From: Planctomycetota bacterium
GTDB taxonomy: Bacteria > Planctomycetota > UBA1135 > GCA-002686595
Direction: 5' to 3'
Length of the DNA stretch: 60,697 nucleotides
NCBI GenBank assembly: GCA_002720975.1
Contig: PBIX01000094.1
Coordinates: 1 to 60,697, forward strand
A program made the translations under genes and the position numbers. Each line of letters begins with the position of its first letter. Position 1 is the stretch's first letter. The notes under the pieces are model-generated. The model saw only the letters and a list, made by a program, of their open reading frames with translations. It made no database searches and was not told where the DNA came from. Positions 33,808 through 42,299 of this stretch are shown one piece after another.

Positions 33808-35198
33808 GTATGTCCAGCCCCCGCCCCGCAGATACCTGGAACTCTGGCACCTCTCTGGAGGGCCTCCGTCCTCTCGTCGGGCTTGCGCTCCTGGCCCTGG
33901 GGGCTTGCAGCCTGACCTTCCTCATCGGTCTGCCGGTTGCGTTGACGTACACCGACCAGTTCACGGTTCTCCGGGAGTGGGGGATCACACTGCAGCACCT
34001 GCGCCCGATCCACGAGTCCTGCGCGTTCGCCTGGGTGTTCATCGGCGGTGTGGCCACGGTGCACCTGTGGCTGGTACAGGCGCACGGCCCACCGGACGCG
34101 GCCATGCGCAAGCGAACACTTGCCATGGTTACTCTCTGGACCGCGGCGGGTGTAGGGATCGTGATCAGCCTGCTCTGCGGGCACTTCACGGGGCGCGAGT
34201 ACCTGGGTTACTCACCGGTATTCTCTGTCTTGATCGCCTCGGGCTGGCTGCTCTTTGCGTGGAACTTCTATGCGCGCGTGGGCTGGTCCCTGAAGGGTCG
34301 GCCGGTGTACGTGATCATGTGGTGGGTCGCGATTCCCCTCTTCCTCTTCACCTACGCCGAAGCCCACGCCTACCTACTTGAGTACGTGTCTCTTCGACCC
34401 CTGCGCGATCTGGCGATTCAGTGGAAGTCCGCGGGGGCTCAGGTCGGGTCCTTCAACCTCCTGGCCTTCGGGTCCTTGATGTTTGTGGGCAGTGCTCTTC
34501 AGGGAAGCGAGAGCTATGCCCACTCGCGTACCGCCTTCGCCTTCTTCACGGTGGGCCTCCTGAACACGTTCTGCAACTACGGTCACCACACCTACCACTT
34601 GCCTCAGTCGGTTTGGATCCACTGGGTCAGCTTCATAGTGAGCATGCTGGAGCTGCTGATCTTGGCCAAGGTCTTCTTGGACTTGGGCAAGCTGCTCAAG
34701 GAGCGTACGGGGTCCACTTCCCATCCGGTCATCGAGGGATTCATGCGGTCGGCCACATTGTGGACCTTCTTGATGCTGTCCCTCTCCATCGTGATTGCGG
34801 TGCCCCCCTTGAACGTCATGTTGCACGGCACCCATGCGATCTCGGCCCACGTCATGGGAAGCATGGTGGGTATTGACTCCATGATCCTCTGGGCTGCCAT
34901 GGGCTACCTGGTCAGCCAAGTCGTGGGCGCGGATCATGTCAGCTTGCAGAAGCCCTCCATCCGCAAGGCCGTGCGCCTGACCAACGTGTTCCTGTTCGCC
35001 TTCATCCTCGTGTATCTCCTGCGTGGGGCGAGTGCCGGTTGGTCGCGCTACGCGGGAGCCGCTGCCTCGGATTACTCAGAGTGGGTGGCCCTGTTCCCGA
35101 CGCTCATGATGGTCTTTGGAGCGGGGTTGATGGTCTCGGTCTTGTGGGTGCTCCTCCACTGGATCTGCGCCCTGCTCGCCTCCAGGAACCCGGCCTGA
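33804..35198 (+). CDS. NorB/CcoN-like heme-copper oxidoreductase subunit
   Basis: A 464-residue integral membrane protein with about twelve helices. Family histidines seen: RPIHESCAF (low-spin heme ligand, helix II), NYGHHTYHLP (His pair for the second metal), and HGTHAISAHVMGS, where the high-spin heme His is present. At two places it departs from cbb3 subunit I: the third metal-site His of WYGHNAV is absent at the aligned position (AGAQVGS), although an EAHAYLLE motif may supply it, and the low-spin heme HVH pair reads HVM. It most resembles NorB-like proteins that pair with a cytochrome c; nitric oxide or oxygen could be the acceptor. The residue alignment is manual. Confidence 0.8.
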   Translation: MSMSSPRPADTWNSGTSLEGLRPLVGLALLALGACSLTFLIGLPVALTYTDQFTVLREWGITLQHLRPIHESCAFAWVFIGGVATVHLWLVQAHGPPDAAMRKRTLAMVTLWTAAGVGIVISLLCGHFTGREYLGYSPVFSVLIASGWLLFAWNFYARVGWSLKGRPVYVIMWWVAIPLFLFTYAEAHAYLLEYVSLRPLRDLAIQWKSAGAQVGSFNLLAFGSLMFVGSALQGSESYAHSRTAFAFFTVGLLNTFCNYGHHTYHLPQSVWIHWVSFIVSMLELLILAKVFLDLGKLLKERTGSTSHPVIEGFMRSATLWTFLMLSLSIVIAVPPLNVMLHGTHAISAHVMGSMVGIDSMILWAAMGYLVSQVVGADHVSLQKPSIRKAVRLTNVFLFAFILVYLLRGASAGWSRYAGAAASDYSEWVALFPTLMMVFGAGLMVSVLWVLLHWICALLASRNPA

Positions 35199-35216
35199 GC
35201 GCGAGGGTCGATCGGC

Positions 35217-36293
35217 TCAGGGCCGATACTGCTCCAGTGCAGCCAGAAGGTGTGGGAGAGCGCGGTCACGGGTAGCCCTGTTGGCGAACGCCGCGAAGCT
35301 CAAGGGTGTCTCCACGTCCCAGGGAAAGTCCAGCTCCGTCCCCGCGAGGCTTGTGATCGATGCTCCCGCCTCCTCGACGCACAGAATGGCTCCCGCCACG
35401 TCATAGGGCTTGGTTGTCTGTGAGTGAAGCCCCAGACGGTCGGCGATGAACTGGCGCGGGTCCACGATCATGCGGTAGGTACCCAGGGCCGTCAGCGCCA
35501 TCTGCCCTGCGTTGCAGATGTACTGGTCGTCGTAGCAGTGGGCGAGCTCGGCACCCTCTTCTTCTTCGATGCGGGCAAAGAACGCGAATGCCAGACGCGC
35601 CACCTCTTCGCGCAGGTCGGGGTGGAATGCGAAGAAGGGCAGGTAACCATGATCCAGCCGGTTGTCCTCATCCGCATGCAGAGGATGAGAGCGCAGAATC
35701 TCGCCGCTGGACACGTCCATCTCCGCCAGCTCCGTTCCCATCCCGCGCCGTGCACTGAGCCTGCGGGCGACTCGAGCTCGCGAGTCCGGAAGCTCCTGTA
35801 TGCAGGCCGCCAGGGCATCCCTTTGATGCGGCATGTCCTCTCCGGGGCCGGCCAGGGCGATCACGGCCCAGGCGGCGCGATGATCCAACATCAGATGCCT
35901 CGTGCCATCCACGGGGTCCACGCAGATTCGTGGCCCACCGTGATCAAACCCGGGTAGATCCCGCGTGCCGCCCGCTCCATCCGGTCCCTGGTGCCGCCAG
36001 CCGGCATCCTCGGTCAACACGGAGAGAGGCTCGAGGCGGGCCCGTTGTTCGAACCAGTCACCCAGCTCGGCTTCCGCGGCCGCGTCGATTCCAAAGGTCG
36101 TGTCTCCGGCTCCCTCGGACACCGGGCGGCTCACGGATCCGAGATCGGAGTCATCAATGGCATCGGACATGATCCGGCGTGCACAGCGGCGTAGGCGCTC
36201 GGCCAAGTCCTCCAGGTGCGGCAGCCAGCTGTCGGCCCACTCTTCGTTAATTCTGGGGGTCGACCCGGTGATGGGTTCGGAAGGAGGAATCAT
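35217..36293 (-). CDS. Inositol-monophosphatase-family phosphatase
   Basis: A 358-residue protein of the inositol monophosphatase/CysQ/fructose-bisphosphatase superfamily. Metal-binding and catalytic motifs are in TTFGIDAAAEAELGDW, TEDAGW (E and D), and CVDPVDGTRHL (DPVDGT), with the second aspartate motif in KPYDVAGAILCVEEAGA, which replaces the usual WDxAAG. Longer than typical SuhB (about 270) because of an insert around residues 150-230. Substrate unclear. It is divergent from thioredoxin reductase. Confidence 0.88.
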   Translation of the reverse strand: MIPPSEPITGSTPRINEEWADSWLPHLEDLAERLRRCARRIMSDAIDDSDLGSVSRPVSEGAGDTTFGIDAAAEAELGDWFEQRARLEPLSVLTEDAGWRHQGPDGAGGTRDLPGFDHGGPRICVDPVDGTRHLMLDHRAAWAVIALAGPGEDMPHQRDALAACIQELPDSRARVARRLSARRGMGTELAEMDVSSGEILRSHPLHADEDNRLDHGYLPFFAFHPDLREEVARLAFAFFARIEEEEGAELAHCYDDQYICNAGQMALTALGTYRMIVDPRQFIADRLGLHSQTTKPYDVAGAILCVEEAGASITSLAGTELDFPWDVETPLSFAAFANRATRDRALPHLLAALEQYRP

Positions 36294-36301
36294 GTCCCCG
36301 G

Positions 36302-36307
36302 AGCATA
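36302..36307 (-). promoter_or_regulatory. -10 hexamer TATGCT of the IMPase-family gene
   Basis: Reverse-strand TATGCT ends eight bases before the ATG at 36293, supporting that start and a near-leaderless mRNA. Confidence 0.4.
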
Positions 36308-36336
36308 CAAAGCGCCCGATCCGAACACCTCTGAGC

Positions 36337-36364
36337 TTGTGACTTGTGGGTAGGGTCCTACACT
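36337..36364 (+). promoter_or_regulatory. Promoter of thioredoxin reductase
   Basis: TTGTGA and TACACT with 16 bases between them form a good sigma-70 type promoter. The ATG lies 37 bases after the -10, giving a leader of about 30 bases without a Shine-Dalgarno sequence. Confidence 0.5.
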
Positions 36365-36401
36365 TGCCCCGCCCATCGAAACCCATCCCCTAATCAGCCC
36401 C

Positions 36402-37337
36402 ATGAGCGATTCAGTCCACGAAGTCATCATCATCGGCTCCGGCCCTGCCGGCTACACCGCAGCCATTTACACGGCCCGCGCCAACCTCAAGCCGACCCTG
36501 TTCCAGGGCATGCAGCCTGGCGGCCAGCTGACGATTACGACGGACGTGGAGAACTTCCCCGGTTATCCCGACGGGGTAATGGGTCCGGCCATGATGGAAG
36601 ACCTGCAGAAGCAGGCCGAGCGCTTTGGCACGGACATGCAGTTCGAGCACATCACCGAGGTGGACTTCAGCCAGCGTCCATTTCGCTTGAAGTCCGAGTT
36701 CAATGAGTACCAGGCCAAGAGCGTGATCATCGCCACGGGGGCCTCTGCGCGACTGCTTGGCTTGGACAGCGAGAAGACCCTGATGGGCAATGGGGTCTCT
36801 GCTTGCGCCACCTGTGATGGAGCCTTCTTTCCTGACAAGCACGTACTGATTGTGGGTGGTGGAGATTCGGCCATGGAAGAGGCCATGTATCTGACCCGGT
36901 TTGCCAGCAAGGTCACCGTGGTTCACCGTCGCGAGGGCTTCAGCTCTTCGCGCATCATGCTTGAGCGCGCTCAGCGTAACGAGAAGATCGAGTGGCTCCT
37001 CTTCAGGACGGTCAAGGACATTCTCGCTGGAGAAGATGGCAAGGTCGATCGCGTGATCCTGACGGACCCGCGCGATGGCTCGGAGTCGGAGGTGGCCTGC
37101 GACGGCATATTCATCGCCATTGGTCACGATCCCAACACGGACCTGTTCAAGGGCCACATCGACTTGGACGAGTCTGGCTACATCCAGGTGCACGACGGGA
37201 GCCGTACCTCGGTCGACGGTGTGTTTGCCTGTGGGGATGCGATGGACAAGCGCTACCGGCAGGCCATCACTGCAGCGGGTACGGGGTGCATGGCGGCTAT
37301 CGATGCCGAGCGATGGCTGGAAGAACAAGAGAATTAG
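36402..37337 (+). CDS. trxB: Thioredoxin reductase
   Basis: A 311-residue low-molecular-weight thioredoxin reductase, normal length, cytoplasmic. The FAD site is EVIIIGSGPAGYTAAIYTARA, the redox-active disulfide is in CATCDGAF (C-x2-C), the NADPH site is LIVGGGDSAMEEA, and the C-terminal FAD motif is VFACGDAMDKRYRQAITAAGTGC. It reduces thioredoxin with NADPH through FAD. Its gene begins 108 bases from the divergent IMPase gene. Confidence 0.97.
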   Translation: MSDSVHEVIIIGSGPAGYTAAIYTARANLKPTLFQGMQPGGQLTITTDVENFPGYPDGVMGPAMMEDLQKQAERFGTDMQFEHITEVDFSQRPFRLKSEFNEYQAKSVIIATGASARLLGLDSEKTLMGNGVSACATCDGAFFPDKHVLIVGGGDSAMEEAMYLTRFASKVTVVHRREGFSSSRIMLERAQRNEKIEWLLFRTVKDILAGEDGKVDRVILTDPRDGSESEVACDGIFIAIGHDPNTDLFKGHIDLDESGYIQVHDGSRTSVDGVFACGDAMDKRYRQAITAAGTGCMAAIDAERWLEEQEN

Positions 37338-37355
37338 AGCCTGCTCGTCCGCCCC

Positions 37356-37383
37356 TTGATGGGGGTGGGGTGGAGACTAGACT
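37356..37383 (+). promoter_or_regulatory. Promoter of the GT4/coiled-coil gene
   Basis: TTGATG, 16 bases, TAGACT. The ATG at 37393 follows nine bases after the -10, so the transcript should start two or three bases before the start codon. Confidence 0.5.
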
Positions 37384-37392
37384 GGCCCTGCC

Positions 37393-39807
37393 ATGCGCGT
37401 CGCCCTAGTTGCCAACGGACTCCCCCCACATGCAAGGACAGGCGTGGAGACCCACGCTGCCAATCTGGCTGGTGCTTTGGTTCGGGCGGGCGTCGAGGTC
37501 GAAGTCTTCGCACCATGTCCCCTTGACGGACTTGCGCCCTATGCCCAAAGGCGAGAAGGTCGCGGCAGCGCAGAAGAACCCTGGTCCGTGACCTGGATCC
37601 ACCTGCCGCTACCGGGCGGTTCCAATCAGGCGCATGAGGAGGCCGTGCGCCGTGCCTTTGGCACGTTCCTCGATGCGGAGCGCCCGGACGTCGTGCACTT
37701 TGAACACCTCCTGGGCTTGGGCCTGGGAGCCCTGCGGGCTGTGAATGAACGCAACCTGCCGAGCCTGTATCAGGCCCATGACTTTCACCTGGTCAGTGAT
37801 TGTCCCACCCTCTGCGCGCCAGACCTCACCGACCTGGACCCGAATGACGTTGAAGGCCTGGCCCGTGCCAGATTGGGGCGTGAGTTTCTGGATGGCTTCT
37901 CAGAGCTGGGGGACCATCACGGCTGGGTATTGGAGGGCGACCTCGACACCGAATCGGCCGCGCGTCTGGCTGCGATTCTGCATGGTCCCAGTACGGAGGT
38001 CGAAGGACTTGAGGCGGCGCGTGGGGTGATCAACGACTGGCAGGCGACGGGTCGCATGATCGCTGCCGGGGTCGATCGGTGCTACGCCAGCTCGCCTCGC
38101 ATGCTGTCGCACCTTCAGGGCGGCCTGGGCCGTGCGCTTGAGTATCGACCGGCAGGCATAGACGTTCGGGCTCTGGCAGCGGGTGCGTCGCGCACACCCG
38201 GTGACTCGCTTCGGCTCGGGTTCCTCGGTGGTATCGGCAAGCACAAGGGACTGCATCTGCTTCTCGACGCATTCGAGTCGCTCCCCACGGGGCAGGTGAC
38301 CCTGCAGGTTCACGGTGGCGGCACGGACTGCGTGTACGTGGACCAGATGCGCGCACGTGCGCGGGATGTGGGGGCAGATTGGCGCGGAGCCTATCGTGCC
38401 CAGGACGTCGGGGAGATCCTGGAAGAGCTCGACGTTCTCGTCGTTCCCTCACTGTGGGTCGAGAATGCTCCCTTCGTGATCATGGAAGCCCAGGCGGCGG
38501 GATGCCCGGTGGTCGTATCGAGCAGTGAATTCACCAAGGAGCGTGTGCGCGATGGCGTTGACGGGCTGCTGTTCGAGCGCGGGATGAAGGACTCCCTCCT
38601 GGAGACCTTGCAGCGACTGCTCGACGAGCCCAACCTCATGGAGTCTCTGCGGGCGGGGATCGAGCCGCCGATGGACTTGAACAGCGAGGCCCGGGCGTGG
38701 ATTGAGCTCTATGCCGAGTTGCAGGCCGAACGGCGGGCGAGCACCCCGGAGGCCATCCTGCCTGAGCACCTCGTGGAATTCTCCGGTCGATACCAGGAGC
38801 TTGATGGTCTGACCACCCGCGACCTCTTCGCCCAGGTCTCGCGCGGGTTGGAGTCCCTGGCCGAGAGCATGGGCCTGGACGAGACGCCCATGGAGTTCAT
38901 GGCTCGCGCCGTGGGTCGCGGTGGCCGACTGCGTGATGAGACGAGCGAGGGGCGGCGAGCCCTCGAGTGGGTTGAGGGCGAGAATCGAGCTCACTCTGTT
39001 GCCCTGTCGGCGACTCGCGAGCGGGCGGCCTGGCGCGAGGAGCAGCTCGTTGATCTGGAGGGGAAGCTGGAGTGGTATGCCCAGCGGATCGAACAGGGGA
39101 AGCAGGAGGTTCAGGGGCTGCGGGAGGAGTACCAGGGCCTGGCGCAGGCCAAGGAAGAGGCTGATGGCGCACTGGGGGACGTTGCGAAGGAGAAGAACTG
39201 GCTCGAGGCTCAACTCGCCAACCGGGACGCCATCCAGGCGGAGCTTGAAGGTGGTCTCCACGATGCGCGTGCGACCCTGGAGAATTTCGAAGGGGAGCGC
39301 GATTGGCTGCGCAAGACCCTGTCCGCAGGGCGTCAAGAGCTGGAGTGGCTGAGCACGTCACTGTCCGAGGCCAGCGATCGATTGGCGGCCCTGGAAGCGC
39401 AAGAGCTCGAGTGGCAAGGAAAGGATGCCGAGTTGCGCGCCGCCCAGGAAGAGCGCGCGCAGGTGGGGCAACACGTTCAGAGTCTGGAGAAGGACCTGGG
39501 CGCTTTGCGCGACCATGAGAGCTGGCTGCGTGGGGAGGTGGGCGGGCTGCTCACAAATATCCTCCCGCAGGGTGAGGGCGGCTCGGGACAGCAGCCCGCA
39601 CCCGCTGAGGTTGCGCGCAGCCTCACAGCGGGCACCAGGGAGTTGAGGCGCATCCTTGCTGAGCTGAGTTGGAGGCGCGAGGAGATGGCTGCCGCAGGGA
39701 GCAGCGCCCAGTCCCTTCGAGCGAGGATCATGGGTGGGGACCTCGCCCAACGAGCCCGGCAATGGCGCACCCCCCGGGTGGATGACGGCCAGGGGGAGCA
39801 AGCATGA
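37393..39807 (+). CDS. GT4 glycosyltransferase fused to a long coiled coil
   Basis: An 804-residue protein. Residues 1-440 are a GT4 enzyme: MRVALVANGLPPHARTGVETHAANL, RPDVVHFEHLLGL, LGFLGGIGKHKGLHLLLDAF, and the donor-site VPSLWVENAPFVIMEAQAAGCPV. Residues about 510-725 are a continuous Glu/Leu/Gln/Ala/Arg-rich coiled coil with Trp repeating at spaced positions (EWVEGEN, EWYAQR, NWLEAQ, DWLRKT, EWLSTS). The last 80 residues are basic and Gly/Ser-rich. The coil probably drives self-association or membrane or partner binding. It overlaps the following GT2 start (ATGA), implying a joint glycan pathway. Confidence 0.9.
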   Translation: MRVALVANGLPPHARTGVETHAANLAGALVRAGVEVEVFAPCPLDGLAPYAQRREGRGSAEEPWSVTWIHLPLPGGSNQAHEEAVRRAFGTFLDAERPDVVHFEHLLGLGLGALRAVNERNLPSLYQAHDFHLVSDCPTLCAPDLTDLDPNDVEGLARARLGREFLDGFSELGDHHGWVLEGDLDTESAARLAAILHGPSTEVEGLEAARGVINDWQATGRMIAAGVDRCYASSPRMLSHLQGGLGRALEYRPAGIDVRALAAGASRTPGDSLRLGFLGGIGKHKGLHLLLDAFESLPTGQVTLQVHGGGTDCVYVDQMRARARDVGADWRGAYRAQDVGEILEELDVLVVPSLWVENAPFVIMEAQAAGCPVVVSSSEFTKERVRDGVDGLLFERGMKDSLLETLQRLLDEPNLMESLRAGIEPPMDLNSEARAWIELYAELQAERRASTPEAILPEHLVEFSGRYQELDGLTTRDLFAQVSRGLESLAESMGLDETPMEFMARAVGRGGRLRDETSEGRRALEWVEGENRAHSVALSATRERAAWREEQLVDLEGKLEWYAQRIEQGKQEVQGLREEYQGLAQAKEEADGALGDVAKEKNWLEAQLANRDAIQAELEGGLHDARATLENFEGERDWLRKTLSAGRQELEWLSTSLSEASDRLAALEAQELEWQGKDAELRAAQEERAQVGQHVQSLEKDLGALRDHESWLRGEVGGLLTNILPQGEGGSGQQPAPAEVARSLTAGTRELRRILAELSWRREEMAAAGSSAQSLRARIMGGDLAQRARQWRTPRVDDGQGEQA

Positions 39808-40748
39808 GCGTGCCCATCAGCGCCGTTGTCCCCGCTCTGGCGGATATGGCCCTCCTGGAGGCCAACCTGCCCTCCCTGTTGAGGGAACTCGATGGCGTGG
39901 GGGGCGAGCTCGTCCTTGTGGACGACACGGGAACGGGGATCCTCGCCGGCTGGGCGAAAGAGACCTTCGCCGGCCTCTCCGCCGATCGCCTGCGGGTGGT
40001 CTCACGCTCCGACAACGGGGGCTTCGGCCGGGCCTTGCTCGACGGTGCGCGCATCGCCCGCGGGGAGCTGCTCCTGGCCATGAACCCCGACGTGCGCGTG
40101 CGAGAGGGTTTTCTGGCGCCTCTGATCCACGCCATTGAAGACCCGGAGGTCTTCGCCGTCTCTCCGCGGGTGCTCCTGAACGGGGATGAGGCGCAGCCCG
40201 AATCCCACAATGCCCTGCGCCTGGAGGATGGTCGTCTGCGGGCCGTTCCCCGGGAGCCCGGCTCATCCACAGATCCTGGGCCGATCCCCTTCGCCATCGG
40301 AGGCGCCTTCCTGGTGAGGCGCGCGGAGTTCTTGTCCGGGGGCGGCTTCGATCCTCTCTTTGCCCCCTTCTACTGGGAAGACGTCGACCTGTGCCTGTGT
40401 GCCTGGCGCAAAGGCCGCCGGGTGGAGGAGGTTCCGAGCTCGGTCGTGGAGCATCATCACCGTGGGACGATCGGAAGCGCGGTCCCCGAAGACCTCGTGC
40501 TGGCTGCGATCGAGAAGAATCGCCACCTCCTGCTCTGGAAGCACCTCGACGAAGGCGAGGCGGCGCGCGATCACCTGACCTCTCTCTGGCGTGATGCTCT
40601 CGACGCCTCCATGGCGGGGCGCAGGGAGGAGCTTGTCTGGCTGGCCCTTGCGCTGCAAGAACTACCCCACGCGACGGACAGCCGTGCCGCACTGGGTGCC
40701 CAACCCATCGGTCTGCAGGCAGCCTTGCGAATGAGCGAGCCGGGCTAG
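39804..40748 (+). CDS. GT2 glycosyltransferase
   Basis: A 314-residue GT-A fold enzyme of family 2, similar to rhamnosyltransferase-like proteins. The start ISAVVPALADMALLEANLPSLL, the nucleotide-binding LVLVDDTGTG, and RSDNGGFGRALLDGARIARGELLLAMNPDVRV are standard; the acceptor region has GGGFDPLFAPFYWEDVDLCLCAWRKG, the ED-x-D-L-C element. The start overlaps the GT4 fusion by four bases. Cytoplasmic; donor and acceptor unknown. Confidence 0.92.
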   Translation: MSVPISAVVPALADMALLEANLPSLLRELDGVGGELVLVDDTGTGILAGWAKETFAGLSADRLRVVSRSDNGGFGRALLDGARIARGELLLAMNPDVRVREGFLAPLIHAIEDPEVFAVSPRVLLNGDEAQPESHNALRLEDGRLRAVPREPGSSTDPGPIPFAIGGAFLVRRAEFLSGGGFDPLFAPFYWEDVDLCLCAWRKGRRVEEVPSSVVEHHHRGTIGSAVPEDLVLAAIEKNRHLLLWKHLDEGEAARDHLTSLWRDALDASMAGRREELVWLALALQELPHATDSRAALGAQPIGLQAALRMSEPG

Positions 40749-40752
40749 CTGA

Positions 40753-40769
40753 AGGCCGGTATTCGGCCT
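40753..40769 (+). terminator. Hairpin after the GT2 gene
   Basis: AGGCCG-GTATT-CGGCCT is a perfect 6-bp stem four bases after the GT2 stop. There is no T-run. It probably closes the GT4/GT2 transcript. Confidence 0.4.
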
Positions 40770-40816
40770 GGCGGACGGCATGCATTTCGAGCTAACCCTC
40801 CGCGCCCTGCCCCGAG

Positions 40817-40822
40817 TACCCT
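40817..40822 (+). promoter_or_regulatory. -10 hexamer TACCCT of the enolase-superfamily gene
   Basis: TACCCT lies seven bases before the ATG at 40830, again almost leaderless. Weak match to consensus. Confidence 0.3.
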
Positions 40823-40829
40823 CTCTCCC

Positions 40830-42299
40830 ATGGCCTGCCGCATGCTGAGTGCTTCGGTGCGTGTGGTGAACGCGCACACGCGCCTGCCCTTCCGGTTCGG
40901 AATGGGGACCCTGACGGCCCAACCCCATCTGTTGATCGAAGTTCACGCGCAGTTTGATGATGAGCGTGTGCGAGCGATGGCGGCCGAGGGACTTGTGCCC
41001 AAGTGGTTCACCAAACATGCGGAGACTTCCTACGACGAGGATCTCGCCGCCATGCTGGAGGTGATCCAGATGGCTTTGACCCTCGGAATGGAACTGGAGG
41101 AACAGGCGAACCCGTTCGAGTTTTGGCAAGAGCTCTACGCCCGACAGCGGGAGTGGGCGGCGGGAACGGAGCACCCACCCCTCTTGTGGAACCTCGGAGT
41201 CACACTCGTGGAGCGCGCCATGATCGACGGCGCCTGTCGCGCAGCAGGTGTGCCCTTCGGGTGGGCCCTGCGCAGCGGGGTGCTGGGCGTGCGGCCCGAT
41301 GCCTTGCACGAGGAGCTGGGTGGTGTGCTCTGGGAGGCCCTGCTGCCCGAGGCACCCATGAGGGACGTGATTCTGCGCCACACGGTTGGCTTGGCGGATC
41401 CCCTGACCGAGGCGGGTGTGGGTCCTGGGGAGCGCGTGCTCGATGGGTTGCCCCAGACCTTGGAAGAGTGCATCGAGGTCTATGGGCTGACCCACTTCAA
41501 GCTGAAGCTCTCGGGCGACGGTCAGGCCGACCTCGAGCGTCTGCGGAGCATCAGCCGCATTCTCGAAGAGTCGGTGGGCGCGCCTGTGGTCACACTGGAT
41601 GGCAACGAGCAGTATCCGGATCCGGGCACCTTTGCCAGCGCCTGGGAGGAGGTTCGCGCGGACCCGGACCTGGACTTCTTGCGAAGTCGGATTCTATTCG
41701 TCGAGCAGCCTCTCCCACGGGACCTGGCGCTGAGCGACTCCACGGCTCGCGACCTGCTCTCCTGGTCGGACCGCCCGCCCATGATCATCGATGAGTCGGA
41801 TGGAGAGATTCACTCTGCGCGACAGGCTCTGGAAGCGGGCTATGTGGGCACGAGCCACAAGAACTGCAAGGGCGTCTTCAAGAGTGTTGCCAACGCCTGC
41901 CTGCTCGCGCACCGCCGGCGCAGTGCTCCCGAGACCCCCTCCATCCTGAGTAGCGAGGATCTCACAACCATCGGGCCCATAGCCCTGCTCCAGGACCTGG
42001 CCGTGGTGGCCAACCTGGGCATCACCCACAGCGAGCGCAACGGTCACCACTACTTCAGGGGTCTGTCCATGTTCCCGGCAGAGCTGCAGGAGGCCGCGGT
42101 GCGGGCGCATCCGGATCTCTACCACATGCACTCCGGGGGGTTTGCGACCCTGCGCGTCGAGGGCGGGCGCCTGCAGGTGGGGAGTGTCGTGGACGCCTGC
42201 TTCGGCTCGGCTGTGGCCTTCGACGCTGCATTTGCCGCCCCCCTGGATGAGTGGACTCCTGATAGTCTGACCCAACCCGACCCCGGAGATTCCCCATGA
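40830..42299 (+). CDS. Enolase-superfamily protein (mandelate racemase/MLE type)
   Basis: A 489-residue cytoplasmic protein of the enolase superfamily. Barrel motifs: FKLKLSGD (K-x-K), VTLDGNEQY (first metal Asp), FVEQPLP (metal Glu), IIDESDGE (third metal ligand with D-E), and SHKNCKGVFKS (catalytic Lys on the sixth-strand side). Longer than most family members (about 370) with an extended N-terminal domain. Such enzymes abstract the alpha proton of carboxylates, as dehydratases, racemases or cycloisomerases; the exact reaction cannot be told. Coupled by ATGA to an FG-GAP repeat protein. Confidence 0.85.
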   Translation: MACRMLSASVRVVNAHTRLPFRFGMGTLTAQPHLLIEVHAQFDDERVRAMAAEGLVPKWFTKHAETSYDEDLAAMLEVIQMALTLGMELEEQANPFEFWQELYARQREWAAGTEHPPLLWNLGVTLVERAMIDGACRAAGVPFGWALRSGVLGVRPDALHEELGGVLWEALLPEAPMRDVILRHTVGLADPLTEAGVGPGERVLDGLPQTLEECIEVYGLTHFKLKLSGDGQADLERLRSISRILEESVGAPVVTLDGNEQYPDPGTFASAWEEVRADPDLDFLRSRILFVEQPLPRDLALSDSTARDLLSWSDRPPMIIDESDGEIHSARQALEAGYVGTSHKNCKGVFKSVANACLLAHRRRSAPETPSILSSEDLTTIGPIALLQDLAVVANLGITHSERNGHHYFRGLSMFPAELQEAAVRAHPDLYHMHSGGFATLRVEGGRLQVGSVVDACFGSAVAFDAAFAAPLDEWTPDSLTQPDPGDSP

